Below are positions 8,090 to 15,786 of a DNA stretch of 64,000 bases, piece after piece. The stretch covers positions 124,001 to 188,000 of the forward strand of contig CAVVFX010000015.1 of the NCBI GenBank assembly GCA_963747535.1, read 5' to 3'. The first letter of the stretch is position 1, and each line of letters opens with the position of its first letter. This DNA is from CAVVFX01 sp963747535 (GTDB taxonomy: Bacteria; Acidobacteriota; Terriglobia; Bryobacterales; Bryobacteraceae). The notes under the pieces are model-generated. The model did not search any database, had not been told where the DNA came from, and saw nothing but the letters and a program-made list of their open reading frames with translations. Made by a program: the position numbers and the translations under genes.

Positions 8090-8836
8090 TTACTTCAGTG
8101 CTTGGGTTATTGCCTTTTCCGCCAGAGGGCCCATCACTTCGTAGCCCTCGTCGTTGGGATGCAGGCCGTCGAACGTCAACTCTTTCTTGAGCATTCCCTT
8201 CTCGTCCAGCATGGGCGTGTAGTAGTCCAGGTAGACGAAGCCGCTTTTTTGGGCGTAGCTCTTCATCCAGGCATTGAGCGCGATGATCTTCTCCGGCGGA
8301 CGGCGCTCGGTCTGCGGACGAATGTAATCGCACACCGGCATGACCGAAGACAGCACCACTTTGATGCCGTTGCCCTTGGCCAGTTCGGCCATCGACATCA
8401 GATTGTCTTCGATCATCTCCAGCGTCGAAGGACCGGTATTGCCGGCGATGTCGTTGGTTCCCGCGAGGATCACGACGGCTTTCGGCTGCAGTGCAATCAC
8501 ATCGGGACGAAAGCGGATCAACATCTGCGGCGTGGTCTGCCCGCTGATGCCGCGGTTGATATACGGTTTGCCGGGAAAGAACTTGCCGCGCCCGCGTCCC
8601 CACCCATCGGTGATGGAGTCGCCCATGAATACCACTCGATCCTCGCCGGCTGCGGGCGCCCCGACTTTCGCGTTGTCCGCACGGTAGCGACCCAAGGCGG
8701 GCCAATCCTGCAGGGTTTTCTGGGCCCTGTCGTAAGCTTTGCGAAGGGCAGCTTCGTCCTGGGGCGCAGGTGCGGGAGCTTGCGCCCAAGCCGCGAACGG
8801 GAGCAAGAAGGCGAAGAATAGTTTGCTAGTAATCAT
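8090..8836 (-). CDS. secreted SGNH/GDSL-family hydrolase
   Basis: Esterase, lipase or acyl-sugar hydrolase of the SGNH superfamily, 248 residues with the start chosen at 8836. The start gives MITSKLFFAFLLPFAAWAQA, a clean Sec signal peptide, whereas the longer open frame adds an unlikely leader overlapping the divergent gene. Block I is VVFMGDSITDGWGRG (catalytic Ser), block II has the oxyanion Gly in YINRGISGQTT, block III is VILAGTNDIAGN (Asn), and block V is DGLHPNDEGYEVM (catalytic Asp and His). Related enzymes in this phylum often act on acetylated polysaccharides; the substrate here is unknown. It is divergent from the propeller protein at 8859, with a very short shared upstream region. 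Confidence 0.88.
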   Translation of the reverse strand: MITSKLFFAFLLPFAAWAQAPAPAPQDEAALRKAYDRAQKTLQDWPALGRYRADNAKVGAPAAGEDRVVFMGDSITDGWGRGRGKFFPGKPYINRGISGQTTPQMLIRFRPDVIALQPKAVVILAGTNDIAGNTGPSTLEMIEDNLMSMAELAKGNGIKVVLSSVMPVCDYIRPQTERRPPEKIIALNAWMKSYAQKSGFVYLDYYTPMLDEKGMLKKELTFDGLHPNDEGYEVMGPLAEKAITQALK

Positions 8837-8858
8837 CGATGGATATAAAGTAGCAGAA

Positions 8859-9812
8859 GTGAAGTCCCGATTTCGAATCCCGGCCGCGCTGGCCCTGGTG
8901 GCCGCGGCGTCGTACATTCTTGCGCAGGCGCCTAAGCAGGCGCCAAAGAAAGGCCAACAGCGCAACAATCCGAGCGTGATCCACATCCTGGATACGAAAG
9001 ACATGAGCACGCGGGAAGTCTATCGGTCTCCATTCGTCTTTGAAGCGCCCAACTGGTCACCGGACGGCAAATATCTGCTGTTGAACTCGCGCGGCAAGCT
9101 CTGGAAGCTGGCGGTCGAAGGCGGCGAACCCGTTGAAGTCGATAGCGGAGCGGTTACGCGTTTGAACAACGACCACGGCATCTCGGCGGATGGCAAGTGG
9201 TTCGCGATCTCGGCCGGCAACGTGTATATCCTGTCGAGTTCGGGCGGCGAGCCGAAGCAGATTACCAACGCGACACCCAGCTACTTTCACACCTGGGCGC
9301 CGGACGGGAAGAGCATCATCATGTGCGCCCAGCGGAACAATAACTTCGACCTGTTCCGCGTGCCCGTGGAGGGCGGCGACGAAGTGCGTTTGACCGTGAG
9401 TCCGGGTTACGACGACGGGCCAGACTACTCGCCTGACGGCAAGTGGATCTATTTCAACTCGGACCGCAGCGGGAGTTGGGACATCTGGCGCATTCCTCCA
9501 GCCGGCGGCGGACCCGACGATAAAAATGCCGAGCAGATCACCAAAGACGAGTTCGAGGACTGGTTCCCGCATATCTCGCCCGACGGTAAACAAATGGTGC
9601 TCATCTCCTTTCAGAAAGGCACGCAAGGCCATCCCGCGAATCAGGACGTGATGTTGCGCATGATGCCCGTGTCGCATGGAAAACCGGACGCCTCGAAGAT
9701 GAAAGTGATCGCGCGCCTCTTCGGAGGACAGGGCACGATGAACGTGAACTCCTGGTCTCCGGACAGCCGGCACTTCGCGTTCGTCAGCTATGAGAAAGCG
9801 CCGGGGCAGTAA
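8859..9812 (+). CDS. TolB-like PD40 beta-propeller protein, exported
   Basis: Of 317 residues when started at the GTG at 8859, which gives MKSRFRIPAALALVAAASYI and a signal peptide ending near LAQA. The longer frame would run into the divergent hydrolase gene. The mature protein consists of repeated PD40/WD-type blades with the signature SPDGK: NWSPDGKYLLL, GISADGKWFAI, TWAPDGKSIIM, DYSPDGKWIYF, HISPDGKQMVL, SWSPDSRHFAF. Six blades fit a complete propeller. TolB-type propellers work as periplasmic scaffolds; no catalytic residue is apparent. It carries no peptidase domain, unlike many related DPP-IV-like proteins. Confidence 0.82.
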   Translation: MKSRFRIPAALALVAAASYILAQAPKQAPKKGQQRNNPSVIHILDTKDMSTREVYRSPFVFEAPNWSPDGKYLLLNSRGKLWKLAVEGGEPVEVDSGAVTRLNNDHGISADGKWFAISAGNVYILSSSGGEPKQITNATPSYFHTWAPDGKSIIMCAQRNNNFDLFRVPVEGGDEVRLTVSPGYDDGPDYSPDGKWIYFNSDRSGSWDIWRIPPAGGGPDDKNAEQITKDEFEDWFPHISPDGKQMVLISFQKGTQGHPANQDVMLRMMPVSHGKPDASKMKVIARLFGGQGTMNVNSWSPDSRHFAFVSYEKAPGQ

Positions 9813-9939
9813 TTAAAATCTGTCCCAGACCCTTGGACACCTTGAGTCTGGCGTGTTTCAAGCAGCCCGTATGGTCAAAGCATGCATATGGGTCGAGCCG
9901 CTAAAAAGCCTGGACCGAAGTCTGTGATACGTTCAAACC

Positions 9940-11091
9940 GTGCGCATAACAGCCATCGAAACCTACATTGCCGGTAATCCCTGGAAGAACTGGCTCTTCG
10001 CCAAAGTCATCACCGATGAAGGCATCTACGGCATCGGCGAAGGGACGCTCAACTACTTCGCCCGGACCATCGAAGCCGCCATCCACGAGCTGAAGCCGCT
10101 CATCCTCGGCATGGACCCGTTTCAGGTCGAAACCATTTCGCAGCGGCTCATCCGCGACGTTTATTCCGAGGGCGCGCAGATTCACATGTGCGCAGTCTCG
10201 GCCATCGAGATTGCGCTCTGGGACATTATCGGCAAGGCCTGCAATCAACCCATCTACAATCTGATGGGCGGACGCTGCCACGAGAAACTGCGGGCCTACG
10301 CCAACGGCTGGTACCGCGGACCCCGCACTCCGGAAAGTTTCGCGGAGAAGGCGGAAACCGTCGCCGGCAGGGGCTATACGGCGCTCAAATTCGACCCCTT
10401 CGGAAGCGCCTGGCGCATGGTCTCGCGCGACGACTTCGATCTGGCCATCGACATCATCCGGGCCGTACGCGATAGCGTCGGTAAGTCGGTCGATCTTCTC
10501 ATCGAAGGGCACTGCCGTTTCAATGTCCCGACCGCTATCCAGTTCGCCGAGGCGATGGCTGAGTTCCGCCCGGCCTGGTTCGAGGAGCCGGTGCACCACG
10601 CCAACATTACGGCGATGATCGAAGTGGCCCGTCGCAGTCCCGTACCCATTGCGACTGGCGAGAGCCTGTCCTCGAAACAGCAATTCGCCGAATTACTCAA
10701 GTACGATTGCGTGAATATTCTGCAACCCGAGCCCCTGAATCTCGGCGGCCTGTTCGCTACCCGCAAGATCTGCGACATGGTGGACGCGCATTACGGTGTA
10801 ATTGCGCCGCATAGCGCGCAGGGTCCGGTGTGCTCGGCGGCTTGCGCCCAGTTGAACGCGTCCATCCCCAATTTCTTCATTCACGAGATTTTCGATGAGT
10901 TCAATGAGCCTTGGGAGAAGGAGATTGTCACCCATCCGGTCAAGGTGGTGAATGGTTATATCGAGATCTCCGACCGCCCGGGCCTGGGCCTGGACCTGAA
11001 TATCGAGGAAATCCTCAAGCACCCTTACCAGCAGGAGAACCATATTCCACTCTTTAAAGCAGGCTGGGAAAAGCGCCAGCCGCAGCGTTAG
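9940..11091 (+). CDS. mandelate racemase/muconate lactonizing enzyme family, probable sugar-acid dehydratase
   Basis: Enolase-superfamily enzyme of 383 residues, starting at GTG 9940 (MRITAIETYIAG). N-terminal capping domain to about residue 115, then the barrel. The barrel shows GYTALKFDPFG (Lys strand), LLIEGHCRFN (first metal ligand Glu with the His two residues on), WFEEPVHH (second metal ligand), IATGESL (third metal ligand) and VIAPHSAQGPV with the His expected as general acid/base. This arrangement is like galactonate dehydratase and its relatives, which remove water from sugar acids. The exact substrate is not set by sequence. It stands alone between intergenic regions, so context gives no help. 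Confidence 0.88.
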   Translation: MRITAIETYIAGNPWKNWLFAKVITDEGIYGIGEGTLNYFARTIEAAIHELKPLILGMDPFQVETISQRLIRDVYSEGAQIHMCAVSAIEIALWDIIGKACNQPIYNLMGGRCHEKLRAYANGWYRGPRTPESFAEKAETVAGRGYTALKFDPFGSAWRMVSRDDFDLAIDIIRAVRDSVGKSVDLLIEGHCRFNVPTAIQFAEAMAEFRPAWFEEPVHHANITAMIEVARRSPVPIATGESLSSKQQFAELLKYDCVNILQPEPLNLGGLFATRKICDMVDAHYGVIAPHSAQGPVCSAACAQLNASIPNFFIHEIFDEFNEPWEKEIVTHPVKVVNGYIEISDRPGLGLDLNIEEILKHPYQQENHIPLFKAGWEKRQPQR

Positions 11092-11730
11092 CGTGAGCCC
11101 AGGACATGCGGCAAAAGCCGCCTTTCCGAGTTGTATCGCTTCGCCCACCCTTAGATTAATTTTTCTTCTTTTTCGAGGTTAAAGTTGCTATCCTGTGGGC
11201 AGTTGAAGTGGCGCGACCGGCGGGTAGCTGGCGAGTAATCGCGGCACCCGCCGGTTCTATCTAAGCCTCTATCTGTCTTTATACACTTGCACTCTAAATG
11301 TAAATTGCCAAATGGGGAGCGATACGCGCGCTCCGGAGATTTACGTATAGAATACGCTGGCACTGAAGCCACGGTCGTAGAGAAGACGAGAAAATCCGTT
11401 ATTAACCACCGTAGGTTGCGTATTAACGCCGATAACAACTTCATTTTCGATCCGTGTTCATCTGCTTTATCTGCGGCCGAGATTCTTTCCTAGCTTCCAA
11501 CGCCGCAAGTCGACTCGTATCTGAAGGCGACCGCCGAGTCCCCAAAAATCGCGTACCGACTCCCTAAAGAAGGTGAGAAAAATCGATTCGCAGGCCAAAG
11601 GCCTACTCCACGGGATAACAAGTGCTGCTGAATCAATGTGGAGGGCCTTTGGCCTGCCTCTTACCGTTTCTAACCGTCGCGGCTCGGGCACAATCGGGTT
11701 ACGCGCAGAAGTTCGTGGCGTAGCATTGAA
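11092..11730. other. gene-free stretch with repeat debris
   Basis: I see no gene. Near 11449-11477 there is a run CGATCCGTGTTCATCTGC.. TTTATCTGCGG resembling one arm of the GxxExxY-type hairpins, without its partner. A hairpin at 11591-11611/11638-11656 (CAGGCCAAAGGCCTACTCCA and its near complement, 26-base loop) lies shortly before the HlyD-like gene. Confidence 0.5.
11591..11656. repeat. hairpin of unknown role upstream of the HlyD-like gene
   Basis: CAGGCCAAAGGCCTACTCCA at 11591-11610 pairs with GTGGAGGGCCTTTGGCCTG at 11638-11656, with a two-base bulge. Each arm also contains the self-complementary GGCCAAAGGCC/GGCCTTTGGCC. Confidence 0.6.
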
Positions 11731-12741
11731 ATGATGACGTCGCGGAAATATGGAGGGACCGCGGAGGGCCTGGCGCTGGGCATCGCGCTCGCTTTAGGCC
11801 TGCTGGGCGGACTCCTTTTCAGTGTGTACCGGGCCAAGACAACGCAGTCTCCGCCGGCCCCTACGTCTCAGCAAGCCGCCCCCGCTGTGCCCAAGGAGAC
11901 CGCTCTCGAGGGCCGGGTGGAAGCCGTGCACACGATCCCTGTGGGGGTGACGATCGCCGGCGAAATCGACTCATTCTCGGCTGAGGTCGGACAGGATGTC
12001 TTCGAAGGCCAGACCCTCGCCCGAATCTCCAACGAGGGTCTCCAAACCGGCTTCGAAACTGTGCAGCGCATCGTGCAAAATGCGGAGACCAAGCTGAACA
12101 CGCTCGAAACCAGTATCAGTGCCGCACGGTTGGAAGTGGTGCGCGCCCGCGACGAATCGCTCAGCGCAAGTGAGGACCTCGGACACGCCTCAAAGGAATA
12201 TGAGCGCCAGCGAGTGCTGAACGACGCGGGGGCAACACCACGCAAGACCTTCGAGAGGTCGGAGAAGGATTATGAATCCGCTAAAGCCAAAGCGGAGGCG
12301 CTCGCCGAACTCGCCCGCCACGCCGACGACCGGGTAGACGAACTCACCCGGGAGTACGATCTCACCAAGAAGACGCTGGAAGACAAGCGCAAGGAACTCG
12401 AAGAAGTGCAGGCGGCCGTGGCTGCGACCGAGGTTCGCGCACCCGTGAACGGCATCGTCGTAGCGCGTCAGGGGGAGATCGGCCAGACCATCACGCAGGA
12501 GCAGGCGTCCGCGCTGTTTCGCATCGCGACCGACATTGCGGCGCTGCAGGCCGACTTCACTCCCGGCCCGACGATGAAGGCCGGCGATCCCGTCACCATT
12601 AGTTTCACGGATGTGCCGGGGGATCCGATACCAGCCCGCATCGGTGAAATCAAGAACGGCCAGGCAAGGGCTGAATTCACCAGTGCGAATCCCGCGATCC
12701 GGCCCGGCATGTCGTGCGCGGTGCATACCACGATAAAATAA
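11731..12741 (+). CDS. HlyD/RND-type membrane fusion (periplasmic adaptor) protein
   Basis: Adaptor of 336 residues. A membrane segment at about 14-33 (GLALGIALALGLLGGLLFSV) anchors it. A biotinyl-lipoyl half motif VTIAGEIDSFSAEVGQDVFE, GQTLARI follows, then a long coiled-coil hairpin (about 110-235, rich in E, K, A and L), the second lipoyl half VRAPVNGIVVARQGEIGQ and a beta-barrel domain. Such proteins link an inner-membrane ABC or RND pump to an outer-membrane channel. No pump gene is adjacent, so the partner must be elsewhere. The last bases (CATACCACGATAAAATAA) precede the fumarase start by only eight bases, which hints at co-transcription, though a functional tie is unlikely. Confidence 0.85.
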   Translation: MMTSRKYGGTAEGLALGIALALGLLGGLLFSVYRAKTTQSPPAPTSQQAAPAVPKETALEGRVEAVHTIPVGVTIAGEIDSFSAEVGQDVFEGQTLARISNEGLQTGFETVQRIVQNAETKLNTLETSISAARLEVVRARDESLSASEDLGHASKEYERQRVLNDAGATPRKTFERSEKDYESAKAKAEALAELARHADDRVDELTREYDLTKKTLEDKRKELEEVQAAVAATEVRAPVNGIVVARQGEIGQTITQEQASALFRIATDIAALQADFTPGPTMKAGDPVTISFTDVPGDPIPARIGEIKNGQARAEFTSANPAIRPGMSCAVHTTIK

Positions 12742-12749
12742 AAGTTCTC

Positions 12750-14267
12750 ATGCAATTTCTCAAGAACAGCCTCATCGAGTTGATCACTCAGACCTCGACC
12801 AATCTCCCGCCGGACGTGCGCGCTGCCATGGCCGCATCCGGGGCGAGCGAAACGCCGGGAACGCAAGCGTCGCAGGCCCTCGGCATCATCCTGGCCAACA
12901 TCGATATGGCCAAGGACGACGAAGGCCCGATCTGCCAGGACACCGGAATGCCGACGTTTTTCGTGCATACGCCGGTCGGGGTGAACCAGATCGAGATCCG
13001 GAAGACGATTCGCGAAGCGGTCGCGGAAGCTACCCGGCGCGGCAAACTGCGTCCCAACTCCGTCGATTCCCTTACCGGAACGAACAGCGGCGATAATCTC
13101 GGCACGGAGACTCCCGTGATTCACTTCGATCAGTGGGAGCAGGACGAAATCGAAGTCAAGCTGATGCTGAAGGGCGGAGGCTGCGAGAACAAGAACATCC
13201 AATACTCGGTGCCCTGCACGCTCGAACACCTGGGCCGCGCCGACCGCAATCTCGAGGGTGTTCGCAAGTGTCTGTTACACGCGGTCTGGCAAGCGCAGGG
13301 ACAAGGTTGCGCGCCGGGGGCACTGGGGGTCTGCATCGGCAGTGACCGGGCGCATGGCTACGACCTGGCGAAGCAGCAACTCTTCCGCACGCTCGACGAC
13401 GTGAACCCGAATGTGGAGCTTGCCAGGCTCGAAGAAGAAGTGATGACGCAGGCCAATAAGCTCGGCGTCGGGGCGATGGGTTTTGGCGGACGCGTGTCGC
13501 TGATCGGCTGCAAGATCACGGCGGCGAACCGGCTGCCGGCGAGTTTCTTCGTATCGGTGGCGTATGAATGCTGGGCGTTCCGCAGGCTGGGCGTCCGGCT
13601 CGACGCGCAAGACGGCGCGATCACCCAGTGGCTGTATCGCGATCCGAGCCGGCAGGTGGAACGGATGGCGCAGTCGGAAGGCTTGCCGCTGACCGGCCGC
13701 GAGATCGTGTTGACGCCTCCGCTTAGCGAGGAGACGGTGCGCGCGCTCAAGGTGGGGGACGTGGTGCTGGTCAGCGGCGAGATGTACACGGGCCGCGACG
13801 CGGTGCACGCGTACCTGATGAAGAATCCGCCGCCGGTCGACCTGCATGGCGCGGTGCTCTATCATTGCGGTCCGGTGATGCTGAAAGAAGACGGCGAGTG
13901 GAAGGTAAAGGCCGCGGGTCCGACGACCAGCATCCGTGAAGAGCCTTACCAGGCCGACGTGATCCGCAAGTATGGCGTCCGGGCGGTGATCGGCAAGGGC
14001 GGAATGGGGGCGAAGACTCTGGCCGCCATGAAGGAATGCGGCGCAGTGTATCTGAACGGCATCGGTGGGGCAGCGCAGTATTATGCGCGTAGTATTGAGA
14101 AAGTGCTGGACGTGAATCTCATCGAGTTCGGGATTCCGGAAGCCATGTGGCATATCCGCGCCAGGAATTTCGCCGCGATCGTGACCATGGATGCGCATGG
14201 CAACAGCCTGCATGCGGATGTGGAGAAGGCGACCGGGGACCGGCTTGAGGAACTGGCTGCGGTTTAG
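12750..14267 (+). CDS. fumA: class I fumarate hydratase, alpha and beta domains in one chain
   Basis: Iron-sulfur hydro-lyase of the TCA cycle interconverting fumarate and malate, 505 residues. The start at ATG 12750 (MQFLKNSLIELITQTSTNLP) agrees with family N-termini; upstream in-frame codons lie in the previous gene. Three cysteines expected to bind the 4Fe-4S cluster are in ICQDTGMPTFF, GGGCENKN and ALGVCIGSDRAHG. The beta domain holds GPTTSIREEPYQ and GKGGMGAKTLAAMKECGAVY. A fused single chain is typical of the FumA/FumB type. Related tartrate dehydratases are usually two subunits, so fumarase is the better call. Confidence 0.92.
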   Translation: MQFLKNSLIELITQTSTNLPPDVRAAMAASGASETPGTQASQALGIILANIDMAKDDEGPICQDTGMPTFFVHTPVGVNQIEIRKTIREAVAEATRRGKLRPNSVDSLTGTNSGDNLGTETPVIHFDQWEQDEIEVKLMLKGGGCENKNIQYSVPCTLEHLGRADRNLEGVRKCLLHAVWQAQGQGCAPGALGVCIGSDRAHGYDLAKQQLFRTLDDVNPNVELARLEEEVMTQANKLGVGAMGFGGRVSLIGCKITAANRLPASFFVSVAYECWAFRRLGVRLDAQDGAITQWLYRDPSRQVERMAQSEGLPLTGREIVLTPPLSEETVRALKVGDVVLVSGEMYTGRDAVHAYLMKNPPPVDLHGAVLYHCGPVMLKEDGEWKVKAAGPTTSIREEPYQADVIRKYGVRAVIGKGGMGAKTLAAMKECGAVYLNGIGGAAQYYARSIEKVLDVNLIEFGIPEAMWHIRARNFAAIVTMDAHGNSLHADVEKATGDRLEELAAV

Positions 14268-15022
14268 GTCAAGAACACATTGGGCCACGAATGAACACGA
14301 ATGAACACGAATAAAACGAAGACAGGTCGGAGCACTACTGTCACTGGGACTTAACCGGCTAAAGTCTGCCCGATCCAGTGCGGTGGCGTGGCGAGTTACT
14401 CAAGACCTACGCAGGACCATTCTGGACAATGAAGGCGCGGACCGCAAGGGGTCCTTGTGCAACTTGATCGGCAACCTCCCGAGCGTGGCGTGAGCGCGCC
14501 CTCAGGTAAGACAACTCGAACGAAAAAAGAAATGGACGCCTATCCACTGGAATCCCTCCGCGTCCTCGGCGGTTCTCGGCGCCTCCGCGTTAAAATCAGC
14601 GCCTGGATAAGCGCACTCACGTACGTCATCAGGATCCTGGAGCCCGGCCCGAAATCTTAAACGCGGAGGCGCCGAGAACCGCCGAGGACGCGGAGGATCA
14701 ATGTGATGATGCCGAATCGTCTCGGATCGCGACTTTGACGGAAGTTCAATTTGTAGCAATGCCACTTATTTCATGACCGCTCCCGCGCCTCATCTGAGAG
14801 AGCCCTCGTTCGGTCTTTTGGCCGGTATAAAGCGACTTCTCGTCTCGCTCGCGGCCTGACTAACGCGTAGACTGCGGCCGAGCCGTTGTTATCCGCGAGC
14901 GCCATGGCAGCGCCTTCAGCCGGGAAGCGCGCAACTTAGCGTATCCCTACGCCATCCACTGAATCCCTCAGCATGGCGACGCCGTTTCTGCTACCGTAGT
15001 AACAAGCCGAAAACTATCCTTC
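14268..15022. other. long gene-free stretch before infC
   Basis: No gene recognised. It holds a tandem CGAATGAACA/CGAATGAACA/CGAAT array at about 14287-14312 and the perfect 37-bp hairpin at 14555-14696. Both look like the repeats beside GxxExxY genes, but no GxxExxY sequence follows here. The remainder must contain the promoter and leader of infC; I could not define them. Confidence 0.5.
14555..14696. repeat. perfect 37-bp hairpin, orphan GxxExxY-type repeat
   Basis: Left arm 14555-14591 (CCTCCGCGTCCTCGGCGGTT and on) is the exact reverse complement of 14660-14696 (AACGCGGAGGCGCCGAGAAC and on); the loop is 68 bases. It is the longest perfect stem in the window and lies in no gene. Confidence 0.9.
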
Positions 15023-15643
15023 ATGATTCCAGGAAGAAACTTCCCACCGCGCCGGCCGACTCGCCGCGAAAATGTCAATGAATCCATTCGAGTAAGAGAG
15101 GTCCGGGCCGTTTTTCCGGACGGCACCGCTGAAGTCATGCCGACCGCCATGGCGTTGCGCAAGGCTCAGGAGTTGGGTCTCGACCTGGTGCTGGTCTCGC
15201 CGACGGCGGTTCCGCCCGTCGCCAAGGCCATCGACTACGGGCACTATCAATACGAGCAGAAAAAGAAGCAGCACGACGCTCGCAAGAAGCAGCATGTGGT
15301 CCAGGTGAAGGAATTGAAATTCCGTCCCAATACCGACGATCACGACTACGACTTTAAAAAGAACCACGCGATCCGCTTCCTCAAAGAAGGCAATCGTGTG
15401 AAGGCCGTGGTGCAGTTCCGGGGACGGGAAATCGCTCATACCGACTTGGGCAAAAAGCTGCTGATCCGGTTTGCCGAGGACCTTGCCTCCTTTGGCGCCG
15501 TGGAGGGCATGCCGCGGCTCGAAGGCCGCAACGCGCATATCCTGATCAGTCCGGTCAAGGTTGCCGTCGCGAAACCCGAAAAGGGCGAAAAGCACGAGAA
15601 ACACGACAAAGAAAAGCCCGCCAGCCCTGACCGGCCGGCTTAA
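15023..15643 (+). CDS. infC: translation initiation factor IF-3
   Basis: Binds the 30S subunit and proofreads start-codon/initiator tRNA pairing; 206 residues. The N-terminal domain has ENVNESIRVREVRAVFPDGT, then the lysine-rich linker helix (AIDYGHYQYEQKKKQ), then the C-terminal domain with QVKELKFRPNTDDHDYDFK and GNRVKAVVQFRGREIAHTDL. A 20-residue tail made almost only of K, E, H, D and P extends past the usual end. infC is commonly followed by rpmI and rplT; here a JAMM protein follows instead. The start ATG (MIPGRNFPPRRPTRRENVNE) is supported by the family position of the N-domain. Confidence 0.96.
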   Translation: MIPGRNFPPRRPTRRENVNESIRVREVRAVFPDGTAEVMPTAMALRKAQELGLDLVLVSPTAVPPVAKAIDYGHYQYEQKKKQHDARKKQHVVQVKELKFRPNTDDHDYDFKKNHAIRFLKEGNRVKAVVQFRGREIAHTDLGKKLLIRFAEDLASFGAVEGMPRLEGRNAHILISPVKVAVAKPEKGEKHEKHDKEKPASPDRPA

Positions 15644-15684
15644 GAAACTCCAGCCACCTCACACGAACGCAGCTTTCCTTGCGG

Positions 15685-15701
15685 TCCGGCGTATTGCCGG
15701 A
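15685..15701 (+). terminator. weak hairpin, possible infC terminator
   Basis: TCCGGC, five-base loop, GCCGGA, followed by TTTC. The stem is short and the T-run brief, so termination would be modest. Confidence 0.4.
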
Positions 15702-15732
15702 TTTCAAATCGCATCTACCATTGTGTACTCTT

Positions 15733-15741
15733 TGGTATACT
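15733..15741 (+). promoter_or_regulatory. possible extended -10 promoter for the JAMM gene
   Basis: TGGTATACT fits an extended -10 (TGn followed by TATACT) about 45 bases before the likely TTG start. No good -35 is visible at the right distance, which an extended -10 can tolerate. Confidence 0.4.
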
Positions 15742-15786
15742 TTCGTAGGTGGTTGCCTTGAGTAGCGCTAGAATGCGAATTGACAT

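Noticed and set aside
7815..8789. 324-codon minus-strand frame over the SGNH hydrolase and repeat
   Set aside because: Wrong frame of the SGNH gene running on through repeat sequence; R- and S-rich with no motif.
8033..8821. 262-codon plus-strand frame opposite the SGNH hydrolase
   Set aside because: Shadow of a gene with complete SGNH motifs on the other strand.
9813..9939. Small frame starting ATGCATATGGG before the enolase-superfamily gene
   Set aside because: About 30 codons, overlaps the next gene out of frame, with no similarity to a known leader peptide.
11151..11444. 97-codon minus-strand frame before the HlyD-like gene
   Set aside because: No family resemblance, crosses repeat-like sequence, and has no ribosome site.
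13275..14288. 337-codon open frame antisense to fumarase
   Set aside because: High GC gives long open frames opposite real genes; its text is rich in R and H without any family pattern, while the plus strand is a complete fumarase.
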